A stretch of 64,000 nucleotides of DNA from positions 1 through 64,000 of the forward strand of contig NZ_JADLJS010000021.1 of NCBI RefSeq assembly GCF_015680405.1, read 5' to 3'. This document shows, one piece after another, positions 25,413-34,571 of the stretch (positions within the stretch are counted from its first letter, which is position 1; every line of letters begins with the position of its first letter). This DNA is from Pseudomonas pudica. Lineage in GTDB: Bacteria; Pseudomonadota; Gammaproteobacteria; Pseudomonadales; Pseudomonadaceae. A model generated the notes under the pieces. It did no database searches. It was not told where the DNA came from and saw only the letters and a list, made by a program, of their open reading frames with translations. A program made the position numbers and the translations under genes.

Positions 25413-26875
25413 TCAAGGACTATCAGCAGCAGAAGGCGCTGCGCGACAGCTATGATGTCTGCATCATCGGCGCCGGCCCGGCAGGCATCACCCTGGGCTT
25501 GCGCCTGGCCGCCGCCGGCTGGAGCGTACTGCTTGCCGAAGGCGGCGGGCGTGAGTTCTCGACGAACTCGCAAGCCTTGTACGCCTGTGCATCCACCGGC
25601 CTGGAGCTGTATGCCAAGGAAGCGCGCTTGCGTTACCTGGGCGGGACCTCCAACCATTGGGCAGGCCGTTGCCGGCCGTTCAGCCCCTCGGACTTCTCCA
25701 TTCCCCCCCCTGGTGATTTGCCTGGCTGGCCCATTCCCTATTCGGAAATTGCAGGCTACCTGCCAGCTGCGATGGACATCGTCGACCTGCCGCCCGGGTC
25801 GGATTTTCACGCGTTGAACAGTGGCCTGGATGGGGGGGACTTCGAGCCGGACCGCTTTCTGCTCAGTCCGCCAACCCGTTTTGCGCAGAAATACGCTACG
25901 GCCCTCGAGCAGACCGAAGGCCTGGATGTCTTCATCAACTGCAATTGCGTGAACCTGGAATTTGACCAGGCTTCCGGCCACCTGGCCGCAGTCGTCCTGT
26001 CCGATTACGCATGCAATCGCCAGCGCCTGGTGGCGAGCAACTTCATACTGGCCACTGGCGCCATCGAGAATGCCCGGCAACTGCTCAACAGTGAGTCCTT
26101 GGTGGCAGCCGGGGTCGTGAGCAAGGACGGGCTGGTCGGCGGGTGCTTCATGGAGCACCTGAACATTGACCTTGGCAACTTCATCCTCAAGTCGGGGCTG
26201 GCCGCTGAGCCGCGCGAGTACTACACCACCGATGCCTTCGTTGAAGAATACAAGGCAGGTAAAGGCAATGTCCGGGCCGCCTTGCTGGCCGATGTACAAA
26301 CCTATGGTCGTACTGCCGAGGTCAAGCATTTTCTGGAGAACCTGGCCTGTGACATGGGCGTTGCCAGCAAGATCGCCTTCGTGGCCAGCTTCAGTTGCCC
26401 AGGTGACGGCGTGATCAGCACCATGATCGAGCAGTTCCCCAACCTGCACAGCCGCATTTCGCTGCTGGATGAGAAGGACGCACTGGGCGTGGCCAAGGTC
26501 AATGTCAATTGGGCACTGACCGCAGATGACCGCCACACCATCAAGTGCATTGGTAGCGAATTGGCCAAGCAGTGGGCTGACATGAACCTGGGCTTCGTCA
26601 AGCTCAACGATTTCGTTCATGACACTTCGATACCGCTGAAGTTGTCGCCGCATGCCCACCACATGGGGACCACGCGCATGGCATCGTCGGCGCAATTCGG
26701 TGTTGTCGACAGCAACTGCAAGGTGTTCGGCACCGAGAACCTTTACGTCGCCGGCAGCAGCATCTTTGCCACGGGTGGCGCTTCCAACCCGACCATGCCG
26801 CTGCTGCAGTTTGCGTTACGCCTGGCCGACCACCTCGATACCAGGATGAGTTCGGCCAGGCACGCCGTGGCGTGA
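25409..26875 (+). CDS. GMC-family FAD oxidoreductase
   Basis: This 488-aa protein has the dinucleotide motif VCIIGAGPAGITLGL near residue 20. The substrate-side LGGTSNHWAGRC and the GMC C-terminal block (HAHHMGTTRMA, then AGSSIFATGGASNPTM) are also present. It would oxidise an alcohol or sugar group. It has no leader of its own but starts inside the stop of a 64-aa Tat-leader protein, so export by hitch-hiking is possible. Its place between flippase and acyltransferase genes suggests it modifies the EPS or its precursor. Confidence 0.9.
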   Translation: MIKDYQQQKALRDSYDVCIIGAGPAGITLGLRLAAAGWSVLLAEGGGREFSTNSQALYACASTGLELYAKEARLRYLGGTSNHWAGRCRPFSPSDFSIPPPGDLPGWPIPYSEIAGYLPAAMDIVDLPPGSDFHALNSGLDGGDFEPDRFLLSPPTRFAQKYATALEQTEGLDVFINCNCVNLEFDQASGHLAAVVLSDYACNRQRLVASNFILATGAIENARQLLNSESLVAAGVVSKDGLVGGCFMEHLNIDLGNFILKSGLAAEPREYYTTDAFVEEYKAGKGNVRAALLADVQTYGRTAEVKHFLENLACDMGVASKIAFVASFSCPGDGVISTMIEQFPNLHSRISLLDEKDALGVAKVNVNWALTADDRHTIKCIGSELAKQWADMNLGFVKLNDFVHDTSIPLKLSPHAHHMGTTRMASSAQFGVVDSNCKVFGTENLYVAGSSIFATGGASNPTMPLLQFALRLADHLDTRMSSARHAVA

Positions 26876-26980
26876 TGCAGGTTGTACATGGGTTGAGTGC
26901 GCTGCGGTCAGCACCCACAAGAACGAGACCGGATGCGCCTCAGGAACAGTCCAGATTGCTTTGATTGCGAGGCGGGCAGC

Positions 26981-27598
26981 ATGAAAGGATGGATACGCAA
27001 GGCAGTGATGCACTATGTCCACGCAACGGGGCGAGGAAGTGCGTTTTACCGGAAGTTTTGCAAACCTTCCGGGCTTGAGTGGGGGGCCTACCTGACGCGC
27101 TGGGGCAACTTTCACTCGGTAGGCAGCAACTTCTATGTCAATACAGGCTGCAGGTTCCTGGACCCCTCGCTGGTTCGCATCGGCAACAGTGTGGGCCTGT
27201 CCGACTGCACGCTGATCGGTCATGACGGGGTGGTACTGCTGATCGAACATCGCTTCGGCAAGCACCTGGATTCGGTCGGTTTCATCGACATAAAGGACAA
27301 TTGCTTCATCGGCCATGGTGCGATCGTCATGCCGCGCGTGACCATCGGCCCTGAGTCCATCGTGGCCGCCGGTGCCGTAGTCACCAAGGACGTGCCGCCG
27401 GGCACGGTGTTTGGTGGCAACCCCGCAGAGTTCATCTGCACCACCGAGGCGTTGATAAAACGGGTCGAGGCACGTTGCGAAGCCTACCCGTGGATCGAAC
27501 TGATCAAGCAGCGCAATGGCGCCTATGACCCGCTGCTGGAGCCGCTGCTGATGGCGCAAAGGCGCCAGTATTTCTTCGGGGATGGCAACCATGGCTAG
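26981..27598 (+). CDS. Left-handed beta-helix acyltransferase
   Basis: This 205-aa protein has hexapeptide repeats across the middle (VRIGNSVGLSDCTLIGHDG, then DNCFIGHGAIVMPRVTIG) and the closing VTKDVPPGTVFGGNPA loop typical of O-acetyltransferases of the NodL/maltose acetyltransferase type. The start at 26981 follows GAGG; in-frame starts at 26933 and 26897 exist. It probably acetylates a sugar of the repeat unit. It overlaps the next glycosyltransferase start by a few bases. Confidence 0.85.
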   Translation: MKGWIRKAVMHYVHATGRGSAFYRKFCKPSGLEWGAYLTRWGNFHSVGSNFYVNTGCRFLDPSLVRIGNSVGLSDCTLIGHDGVVLLIEHRFGKHLDSVGFIDIKDNCFIGHGAIVMPRVTIGPESIVAAGAVVTKDVPPGTVFGGNPAEFICTTEALIKRVEARCEAYPWIELIKQRNGAYDPLLEPLLMAQRRQYFFGDGNHG

Positions 27599-28547
27599 CA
27601 AACCTGTGGACGTCATGGTGGTCAACTTCAACACGGCCGGGCTGCTGCAGCCGATGTTCGACGCGCTGCGCCGGGCCGACAGCGAACGGCTGGCCAGTTA
27701 CCTGGTGGTGGACAACGCCTCGGTCGATGACTCGCTGCAGCGCATGGCCGAGGTGTGCCCGCAGGCGCTGCTGCTGAGCAACAAGCAGAACGTGGGGTTT
27801 GGCCGGGCCAACAACCAGCTGCTGGCGCACCTGAAGGGCAAGTACGCCTTGCTGCTGAACACCGACGCTTTCGTCGCCGCCGATTCCCTGCAGAAAACCC
27901 TCGACTACATGGAAACCCACCCGGAGTGCGGAGTGCTGGGGGTGCGCCTGGAGGGTCGCGACGGTGACCTGCAGCCCAGTTGCCGCTACTTCCCCACACC
28001 GCTCAACGTGTTCGTCGGGCGTACCGGGCTGGGGCGCTTGTTCCCCGGCTTGAAGATGGTCGACGAAATGAACTGGGACCACGCTTCGGTACGCGAGTGC
28101 GACTGGCTGCCTGGCTGCTTCTACCTGGTGCGCCGCGAAGTGCTCGACCAGGTAGGCCTGTTCGACCCGCGTTACTTTCTTTATTACGAGGAGGTCGACC
28201 ACTGCAAGCGGGTGAAGGCGGCAGGCTGGAAGGTGGTGTTCTACCCGCATACCACGGTGGTGCACATCGGGGGAGAAAGCTCCCGATCGGTGGCCGAACT
28301 GGAGGCAGCCAGCCGGCAGATTTCGTCATACCAGATCGAAAGCGAGCTGCTTTACTTTCGCAAGCATCACGGGCTGGCAGGGCTTGCCCTGCACATGCTG
28401 CTGGTCACCGTGGGCGACCTGGTGCTGGCTCTGAAGGCGCTGTTGAAACGACGCGGCCGGGGCGCGATACAGGCCTGCTGGCGTCACTGCCGGGCGACCT
28501 GGTCTCTGCTGTTCAAGACCCGTTACGCCAGCCAACCGACAAGGTAG
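27591..28547 (+). CDS. Family 2 glycosyltransferase (rhamnosyltransferase-like)
   Basis: This 318-aa GT2 enzyme shows VMVVNFNTAGLL, VDNASVDDS, NVGFGRANN and a metal-site region LLLNTDAFV, with WLPGCFYLVRREV and the conserved YEEVDHCKRVKAAGW block. These are typical of rhamnosyl- and related transferases. ATG 27591 (or 27582) lies inside the 3' end of the acyltransferase gene. It adds one sugar of the EPS repeat at the cytoplasmic face. Confidence 0.9.
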   Translation: MASKPVDVMVVNFNTAGLLQPMFDALRRADSERLASYLVVDNASVDDSLQRMAEVCPQALLLSNKQNVGFGRANNQLLAHLKGKYALLLNTDAFVAADSLQKTLDYMETHPECGVLGVRLEGRDGDLQPSCRYFPTPLNVFVGRTGLGRLFPGLKMVDEMNWDHASVRECDWLPGCFYLVRREVLDQVGLFDPRYFLYYEEVDHCKRVKAAGWKVVFYPHTTVVHIGGESSRSVAELEAASRQISSYQIESELLYFRKHHGLAGLALHMLLVTVGDLVLALKALLKRRGRGAIQACWRHCRATWSLLFKTRYASQPTR

Positions 28548-28555
28548 GTGTAGCC

Positions 28556-29080
28556 ATGTTCGAGAATGTACGTGCCGACCTGCGTGCCCATGGCGGTGAC
28601 TGGGGCGCCCAGGGCTTCTGGGTACTGCTGGTGTACCGCTTCGGCCGCTGGCGCTACGGGGTGCGCCCGGCATTGCTGCGCAAGCTGTTTTCGCTCATCT
28701 ACAAGGTCCTGTTCAAGTTCGTGCAGATCATCACGGGTGTGGAGCTGCCGTGCGAAGTGGTGATCGGCCGCAACTTCGTCATCGACCATTTTGGCGGCAT
28801 CGTCATCAGCGGCTATGCCCGCTTTGGCGATGACTGCCGTATTCGCAATGGGGTGGTGGTGGGCCTGAAGAACGTCAGCGAGCCGATAGCACCGGTGTTC
28901 GGCAACAACGTCGATATCGGTACCGGGGCCAAGGTGCTGGGTAGCATCCGTATCGGCAACGACGTGATCATCGGGGCCAATGCCGTTGTACTGGTGGATG
29001 TGCCGGACAATTCGCTGGCGGTGGGGGTGCCGGCCATCATCAAGGCCAGGCAGCCGGCCGCCAAGGCGCCTGTCGAGTGA
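28556..29080 (+). CDS. Serine acetyltransferase-like (CysE-type) LbH acyltransferase
   Basis: This 174-aa protein has an N-terminal helical part (MFENVRADLRAHGGDW) and C-terminal hexapeptide repeats (VVIGRNFVIDHFGGIVI, then IGTGAKVLGSIRIGNDVIIG). It resembles the short CysE homologues common in EPS loci, which acetylate sugars rather than serine. It is translationally coupled to the next GT2 gene (GTGA at 29077). Confidence 0.87.
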   Translation: MFENVRADLRAHGGDWGAQGFWVLLVYRFGRWRYGVRPALLRKLFSLIYKVLFKFVQIITGVELPCEVVIGRNFVIDHFGGIVISGYARFGDDCRIRNGVVVGLKNVSEPIAPVFGNNVDIGTGAKVLGSIRIGNDVIIGANAVVLVDVPDNSLAVGVPAIIKARQPAAKAPVE

Positions 29081-29085
29081 GGCCC

Positions 29086-30063
29086 ATGGCGAGCGGGGTC
29101 GGTGTGGTGGTGATTGGCCGCAACGAAGGCCAGCGCCTGCAGCGTTGCCTGCTTTCGCTGCAGCAGGGGGCGGACAAGGTCATGTACGTCGACTCGGGCT
29201 CCACCGATGGCTCACCGCACTTGGCCCGCAGCCTGGGGGTAGAGGTACTGGCGCTGGACATGGGCACCCCGTTCACTGCCGCACGCGCCCGCAACGAAGG
29301 CTTTTTTGCCTTGCAGCGGCGGCTGCCGTCCATGCAGCTGGTGCAGTTCGTCGATGGCGACTGCGAGGTGGATGGCGGCTGGCTGGCCGCGGCGCAAGCG
29401 TTTCTCGACGACCATCCCGACGTTGCAGTGGTGTGTGGCCGCCGACGCGAGCGCTTCCCCCAGCGGTCGGTGTACAACCTGTTGTGCGACCTGGAGTGGG
29501 ACACCCCCATCGGCGAAGCCAAGGCGTGTGGTGGCGATGCTCTGATGCGGGTCGATGCCTTTGCCGCCGTCGGCGGCTTTCGCCCCGAGCTGATCGCTGG
29601 AGAAGAGCCCGAACTGTGCGTGCGCCTGCGGGCAAAGGGTTGGAAAGTCTGGCGCCTGGACGCCGAGATGACCCTGCACGACGCCGCCATGACCCGTTTC
29701 AGCCAATGGTGGCGGCGTAGCCTGCGCGCTGGCCACGCCTATGCCGAAGGGGCTTACCTGCATGGTCAGCCGCCCGAGCGGCACTGGCTGCGCGAATCGC
29801 GCCGGGCCTGGCTGTGGGGGCTGGTCATCCCCATGGGGATCGTGCTGGCCTGGCTGTTGCTGGGGGGCTGGAGCCTGCTGCTGCTGTTAGTCTACCCACT
29901 GCAGGCCGTACGCCTGGCCCGCCGTGGTGGCAAGTCGGTGCGGGAGAACTGGCTACAGGCGGTGTTCCTGGTATTGGGCAAGTTTCCGGAAATGCTCGGG
30001 CAACTGAAATTCTTGCGCCACCGCATCGCGGCCGGCAAATCGACGTTGATCGAGTACAAGTGA
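29086..30063 (+). CDS. Family 2 glycosyltransferase with C-terminal membrane segments
   Basis: This 325-aa GT2 protein has VVVIGRNEGQRLQRC, VDSGSTDGS, the DxD-like FVDGDCEVDGGW, and GEEPELCVRLRAKGW. Two hydrophobic segments near residues 245-280 may anchor it to the inner membrane. The start at 29086 is chosen; a GTG at 29077 overlapping the previous stop is possible. Confidence 0.88.
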   Translation: MASGVGVVVIGRNEGQRLQRCLLSLQQGADKVMYVDSGSTDGSPHLARSLGVEVLALDMGTPFTAARARNEGFFALQRRLPSMQLVQFVDGDCEVDGGWLAAAQAFLDDHPDVAVVCGRRRERFPQRSVYNLLCDLEWDTPIGEAKACGGDALMRVDAFAAVGGFRPELIAGEEPELCVRLRAKGWKVWRLDAEMTLHDAAMTRFSQWWRRSLRAGHAYAEGAYLHGQPPERHWLRESRRAWLWGLVIPMGIVLAWLLLGGWSLLLLLVYPLQAVRLARRGGKSVRENWLQAVFLVLGKFPEMLGQLKFLRHRIAAGKSTLIEYK

Positions 30064-30127
30064 AAGATCACCCAGCCCTTTGCGGCGTGCTGTCGCGCAG
30101 AGAACTGAGTTGGCAAGCAGTCCGCGC

Positions 30128-30161
30128 ACCCTGTGGGAGCGGCTTCAGCCTGTCCCACAGG
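30128..30161. repeat. Degenerate REP unit
   Basis: CCTGTGGGAGCGGCTTCAGC followed by CTGTCCCACAGG forms an imperfect REP palindrome between the GT2 and VirK-like genes. It is a likely stability or punctuation element. Confidence 0.6.
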
Positions 30162-30210
30162 ACCCATGCTAATTCAATGAGTTATGTGCAGTTCCATGAG
30201 AAAGAGGCCC

Positions 30211-31215
30211 ATGATGCTCGGCATGATCGTGAAAAGCGTGTTTACCTTGCAACCGGGCTACTCGTTGCGGGCGCTGAACAACAAGCGCAAGTTGACGCTG
30301 CAGATTGCCAGGCAATGGCCCGAGCTGAATGCGTTCCTGCATCGCATGAAGGCGACGCTGGGCGCGCAAGGTTTGCAGCGGCTGGGGGTGGATTGCATCG
30401 GTGTGGTGCAGTGGCCTTACCTCAGCAAATGCTGGGAAGCCCCGCAACGCCTCGAGGTGCTGGCTTCGCACTTCGAAGTGCTGGCCGGGCAGTTTCCGGC
30501 GCTGTTGCTGCTGGGGCGGGATGAAAGCCTGACGCTGTGCGAGCTGTCCAGCCATTCGCCGGGCTGCCGCCTGGTACTGGACCGGCCGATCTGGTTCAAG
30601 CGCGAAGGCGAGTTGGTATTGAACCTGTTCCAGGGCGACCTGCGCGTGGCATCCCTGGCGTTCAGCCTGTGCCGCAGCCAGGGCGAACTGTGCCTGTTCA
30701 TCGGTGCCGTGCAGGGCATCCACAAGGGTATCGACAGCGAAACCTCACTGGCCATCTACCGCGACCTGACCAAGGATTTCGAAGGGCTGCGCCCACGCAG
30801 CCTGCTGATCGAGGCCTTGAAGTGCCTGGCCAGGACCCTGGGCGTGACACACCTGTATGCCGTCAGTGATGCCTGCCGCCATCATCGGCACGCGTATTTT
30901 GGCAATGACAAAGGCCAGGACCTGGCGGCCAACTATGACGCGATCTGGCTGGAACACGGTGCTACCGCATCGAACCATGCCGACTTCTTCGCCCTTTCGC
31001 TGGCTGCGGCACGGCGGGCGGAACAGGACATCCCGGCAAAAAAGCGGGCAATGTACCGCCGCCGCCAGGCATTGCTCGACGACGTTTTCGCGCGCTTGCA
31101 AGCCATGTTGCCAGGCAGCGGCCACAACCTTGGGCTACAAGGTGAACAGGGGGATGCATCTGACGAGGTGGCATCGGCGGGTCGCCGGCCGCCGATAGTC
31201 GACAGCCTGAAGTAA
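30211..31215 (+). CDS. VirK/YbjX-family (DUF535) protein
   Basis: This soluble protein is 334 aa if started at ATG 30211; starts at 30184 and 30214 are also possible. It matches the VirK/YbjX/DUF535 family: CRLVLDRPIWFKREGEL, LFIGAVQGIHKG, and HLYAVSDACRHHRHAYFG near the C-terminal third. Family members in enterobacteria affect envelope and lipid A properties and peptide resistance, with unknown chemistry. Its location between glycosyltransferase genes ties it to EPS or envelope assembly. Confidence 0.85.
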   Translation: MMLGMIVKSVFTLQPGYSLRALNNKRKLTLQIARQWPELNAFLHRMKATLGAQGLQRLGVDCIGVVQWPYLSKCWEAPQRLEVLASHFEVLAGQFPALLLLGRDESLTLCELSSHSPGCRLVLDRPIWFKREGELVLNLFQGDLRVASLAFSLCRSQGELCLFIGAVQGIHKGIDSETSLAIYRDLTKDFEGLRPRSLLIEALKCLARTLGVTHLYAVSDACRHHRHAYFGNDKGQDLAANYDAIWLEHGATASNHADFFALSLAAARRAEQDIPAKKRAMYRRRQALLDDVFARLQAMLPGSGHNLGLQGEQGDASDEVASAGRRPPIVDSLK

Positions 31216-31275
31216 CGGCCGGCCCTGCCGCGGCAGGCATGAAGGTTCACTACGCGGGTCTTGATCTGGATTCCT

Positions 31276-32478
31276 ATGCGCATTGCCTACTTCATAAACC
31301 AGTACCCGAAGGTAAGCCACAGTTTCATCCGCCGCGAGATCCTGGCGCTGGAGCGCCAGGGGGTAGAGGTGCAGCGTATTGCCCTGCGCGGGTGGGACGC
31401 CGAGCTGCAGGACGCCGAGGATGCGAGCGAACGGACCAGGACCCGCTATGTGCTGCAGCGTGGCGTCAAGGGTTTGCTGGCGCCGGCCTGGCAAGTGTTG
31501 CGCGCACAGCCGCGCCGGTTCTTCCGGGCGCTGTGGCTGGCCATGCGCCTTGGTCTGCGGGCCGACCGCGCCTGGCCCTACCATCTGGTCTACCTGGCCG
31601 AGGCCTGCCAGGTACTGCAGTGGTTGCAGGCAGGCCAGGCAAACCATGTGCACGCACATTTCGGTACCAACTCCACAGAGGTGGTGATGCTGGCCAACGT
31701 GCTGGGCGGGCCAGCCTACAGCTTTACCGTGCACGGGCCGGAAGAGTTCGACAAGCCGCAGTTCCTGCACATGGGCGAGAAGGTGCGGCGTGCCGCATTT
31801 GTTGCGGCGGTCAGCTCGTACGGGCGCAGCCAGTTGTTTCGCTGGGTCGCACACGACCACTGGGCCAAGGTGAAGGTGGTGCATTGCGGCCTCGAGCGCA
31901 GTTTCCATGAGGTGGCGCCGGTCAGCGTGCCCACGGCACCACGCCTGGTGTGCGTCGGCCGCCTGTGCGAGCAGAAAGGCCAGTTGCTGTTGCTCGAAGC
32001 CGCCCGGCTACTGGCTGCGCGGTCGATCACCTTCGAGCTGGTGCTGGCCGGCGACGGCGAGATGCGTGGGCAGATCGAGGCGTTGATTGCACGGCATGGC
32101 TTGCAGCAGCAGGTGCGCATCACCGGCTGGATCAGCAGCGCACAGGTGCGCGAGGAAATCCTTGCGGCGCGTGCGCTGGTGCTGCCCAGCTTTGCCGAAG
32201 GTTTGCCAGTAGTCATCATGGAGGCCATGGCCTTGCGCCGGCCAGTGCTGACCACCTATGTGGCAGGCATTCCAGAGCTGGTGCGGCCGGCCGAGAACGG
32301 CTGGTTGTTCCCTGCCGGCGCCGTGGACGAACTGGCGGCGGCCATGGCCGACTGCCTGGCGCAACCTGCCGAAACGCTGCAGCGCATGGGCGAGGCGGCA
32401 CGCCAGCGTGTACTGCAACGGCACGACATCGATACCGAAGCGGCCAGGCTGGCCAGCTATTTCAAGGCATCCGCATGA
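31276..32478 (+). CDS. Family 4 glycosyltransferase
   Basis: This 400-aa GT-B enzyme has an N-terminal acceptor domain (RIAYFINQYPKVSHSFIRRE) and a C-terminal GT4 domain with VCVGRLCEQKG, LAGDGEMRGQIE and the EX7E motif FAEGLPVVIMEAM. It is very like the EPS glycosyltransferases of colanic-type loci (WcaL/AmsK). It ends in an ATGA overlap with the following GT2 gene. Confidence 0.92.
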   Translation: MRIAYFINQYPKVSHSFIRREILALERQGVEVQRIALRGWDAELQDAEDASERTRTRYVLQRGVKGLLAPAWQVLRAQPRRFFRALWLAMRLGLRADRAWPYHLVYLAEACQVLQWLQAGQANHVHAHFGTNSTEVVMLANVLGGPAYSFTVHGPEEFDKPQFLHMGEKVRRAAFVAAVSSYGRSQLFRWVAHDHWAKVKVVHCGLERSFHEVAPVSVPTAPRLVCVGRLCEQKGQLLLLEAARLLAARSITFELVLAGDGEMRGQIEALIARHGLQQQVRITGWISSAQVREEILAARALVLPSFAEGLPVVIMEAMALRRPVLTTYVAGIPELVRPAENGWLFPAGAVDELAAAMADCLAQPAETLQRMGEAARQRVLQRHDIDTEAARLASYFKASA

Positions 32479-33662
32479 TGAGTGTATTGGCTTGGACGTT
32501 GGGCATGCTGGCGGCCATCGCCCTGTTGCCGGTGCTGCTGCTGTTGGTGCAGGTGCTGATGGCCTGCCTGCCTGCGCGCGCGCAGCCGTTGGGCAACAAC
32601 GCTCGTCCGCAGGTGGCAGTGCTGGTGCCAGCCCATGACGAGGCTTCGACGATTGCTGCCGCGCTGGCGAGCATTGCCCCGCAGTTGCGCCCTGGCGACC
32701 GCTTGCTGGTGGTGGCGGACAACTGCACGGACGACACCGCGCAACTGGCGCGCGAGGCGGGTGCCGAAGTGGTGGAGCGCCGCGATGCGCGGTTGCGCGG
32801 CAAGGGCTACGCACTGGACTTTGGCGTGCGCCACCTGGCCAGCCAGCCGCCCGAAGTGGTGATCGTGGTGGATGCCGACTGCCAGGTGGGCGAGGGGGCA
32901 ATCGAGCGCCTGGCGCGGCGCTGCCACGAGGTCGCGCGCCCGGTGCAGGCGCTGTACCTGATGCACGCACCGGCAGGGGCCGGGCTGACAGTGCAGGTTG
33001 CCGAGTTCGCCTGGCGGGTCAAGAACCTGGTGCGCCCGCGTGGTTGGGCACGCCTGGGCCTGCCTTGCCAGTTGATGGGCGCCGGCATGGCGTTCGGCTG
33101 GCGTGACCTGGCCTTGATCGACCTGGCCAACGGGCACCTGGTGGAGGACGTGAAGCTGGGCCTGGACCTTTGCCAGCAGGGCAAGCCTCCAGTGTTCTGC
33201 CCCGAGGCCGTGGTAAGCAGCCGGTTCCCTGCCAGTCGGCAAGGCCTGGGTAGCCAGCGCACCCGCTGGGAGCATGGGCACCTGAGCCTGATGCTGGCCG
33301 ATGCGCCCAGGCGTGCGCTGGCCGCAGTCAACCAGCGTAACGGCAGCTTGCTGGCCATGACCCTGGACCTGCTGGTGCCGCCCCTGGCGTTGCTGGTACT
33401 GAGCCTGCTCGGGCTCAACCTGGTGGCCTGGCTGGCATACCTGCTGTTCGGGCTGGCGGCACCTGCCTGGATCGCTCTTTGCGCGTTGGCATTGCTCGGT
33501 CTTGCCGTTGCACTGGCCTGGGCGCGCTTCTGTCGCGAGCTGATTCCGTTTTCCGTGCTGCTGTATGCGCCGTTTTACGCCGCAAGGAAGGTCCCCTTGT
33601 ATCTGGGGTTCCTGATCAAGCGCCAGGTTGAATGGGTACGTTCGAAACGGGATGAAGACTGA
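32475..33662 (+). CDS. Membrane-bound family 2 glycosyltransferase
   Basis: This 395-aa protein has an N-terminal TM (LAAIALLPVLLLLVQVLMA), a GT2 domain (VAVLVPAHDEASTIAAAL, VVDADCQVG, SRFPASRQGLGSQRTRWEHG with the QxxRW-type motif), and C-terminal TM segments. This is the processive-synthase-like layout. It overlaps the GT4 gene before it and the WecG/TagA gene after it. Confidence 0.9.
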   Translation: MMSVLAWTLGMLAAIALLPVLLLLVQVLMACLPARAQPLGNNARPQVAVLVPAHDEASTIAAALASIAPQLRPGDRLLVVADNCTDDTAQLAREAGAEVVERRDARLRGKGYALDFGVRHLASQPPEVVIVVDADCQVGEGAIERLARRCHEVARPVQALYLMHAPAGAGLTVQVAEFAWRVKNLVRPRGWARLGLPCQLMGAGMAFGWRDLALIDLANGHLVEDVKLGLDLCQQGKPPVFCPEAVVSSRFPASRQGLGSQRTRWEHGHLSLMLADAPRRALAAVNQRNGSLLAMTLDLLVPPLALLVLSLLGLNLVAWLAYLLFGLAAPAWIALCALALLGLAVALAWARFCRELIPFSVLLYAPFYAARKVPLYLGFLIKRQVEWVRSKRDED

Positions 33663-34414
33663 TGGCTGAATGGCAGAAACGCTGGAACACCCTTGTCGGC
33701 AAGCTCGAGGTGGTGGCGGATGCCACTGCCGCGCAGCGCCTGCTGGACAGGCTCACCGCCCCGCAGGCTCCGACCGTGCTGGGCTTCGTCAATGCCCATG
33801 CAATGAACCTGGTGGTTCGCGATGGCGCCTGCCACCAGGCGTTGTCGGCGGCCGACGTGCTACTGCGCGACGGTTCCGGCATGGCGATTCTGTATCGCCG
33901 GTTGGGGCTTGAACCAGGCCTCAACATGAATGGCACCGACTTCATTCCTCGGCTCCTGGCCGCCTACCGTGGGCGGCGGGTCGCGTTCTGGGGCACCCGG
34001 CAACCCTACCTCGACCAGGCCGTGCAGCGCAGCGCAACCAGGTTCGGGGTGGTACCGGTGTCGGTCCACGATGGTTTTGCCAGCGTCGATACCTATCTGC
34101 AACTGGCCAGCGAGCTACAACCGGAGCTGATCGTGCTGGGCATGGGCATGCCCAGGCAGGAGGTTGTGGCGGCAAGGCTGGCGGCCACTGGCGCGCCTTG
34201 CCTGATCGTGTGCGGTGGCGCGATCCTGGACTTCCTCGGTGGCAAGGTCAGCCGGGCGCCCGTGTGGTTGCGGCGGTTGGGCGGGGAATGGCTATATCGG
34301 CTGTTGCGCGAGCCAAAGCGTTTGTTCATGCGCTATGTGGTGGGTAACCCGTTGTTCCTGCTGCGTACCTTGCTGTACCGCCGTGACGGCGGGGCGGCCA
34401 GGCACCCCGTTTGA
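33662..34414 (+). CDS. WecG/TagA/CpsF-family (GT26) glycosyltransferase
   Basis: This 250-aa protein shows the GT26 signatures FVNAHAMNLVVRD, LLRDGSGMAILYRRLG, MNGTDF, and LGMGMPRQE with the C-terminal SRAPVWLRRLGGEWLYRLL tail used for membrane association. These enzymes add a ManNAcA- or GlcA-type sugar to the lipid-linked first sugar. It overlaps its upstream neighbour by one base (TGATG). Confidence 0.92.
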   Translation: MAEWQKRWNTLVGKLEVVADATAAQRLLDRLTAPQAPTVLGFVNAHAMNLVVRDGACHQALSAADVLLRDGSGMAILYRRLGLEPGLNMNGTDFIPRLLAAYRGRRVAFWGTRQPYLDQAVQRSATRFGVVPVSVHDGFASVDTYLQLASELQPELIVLGMGMPRQEVVAARLAATGAPCLIVCGGAILDFLGGKVSRAPVWLRRLGGEWLYRLLREPKRLFMRYVVGNPLFLLRTLLYRRDGGAARHPV

Positions 34415-34571
34415 GCGGCAGAATCCGCGCACACTGATGGCGTGTGGCTGCTACAGTGAGATCAAAGGGGCGGGGCTGCAGGATTTCGCTTCACGGGCTT
34501 TGCATGAGCCGTTGTCAAGTCTTGCTGGTTTGTGGAAGGCGCTTGCTGCACGCAAATTGATGAGGTCTGAA

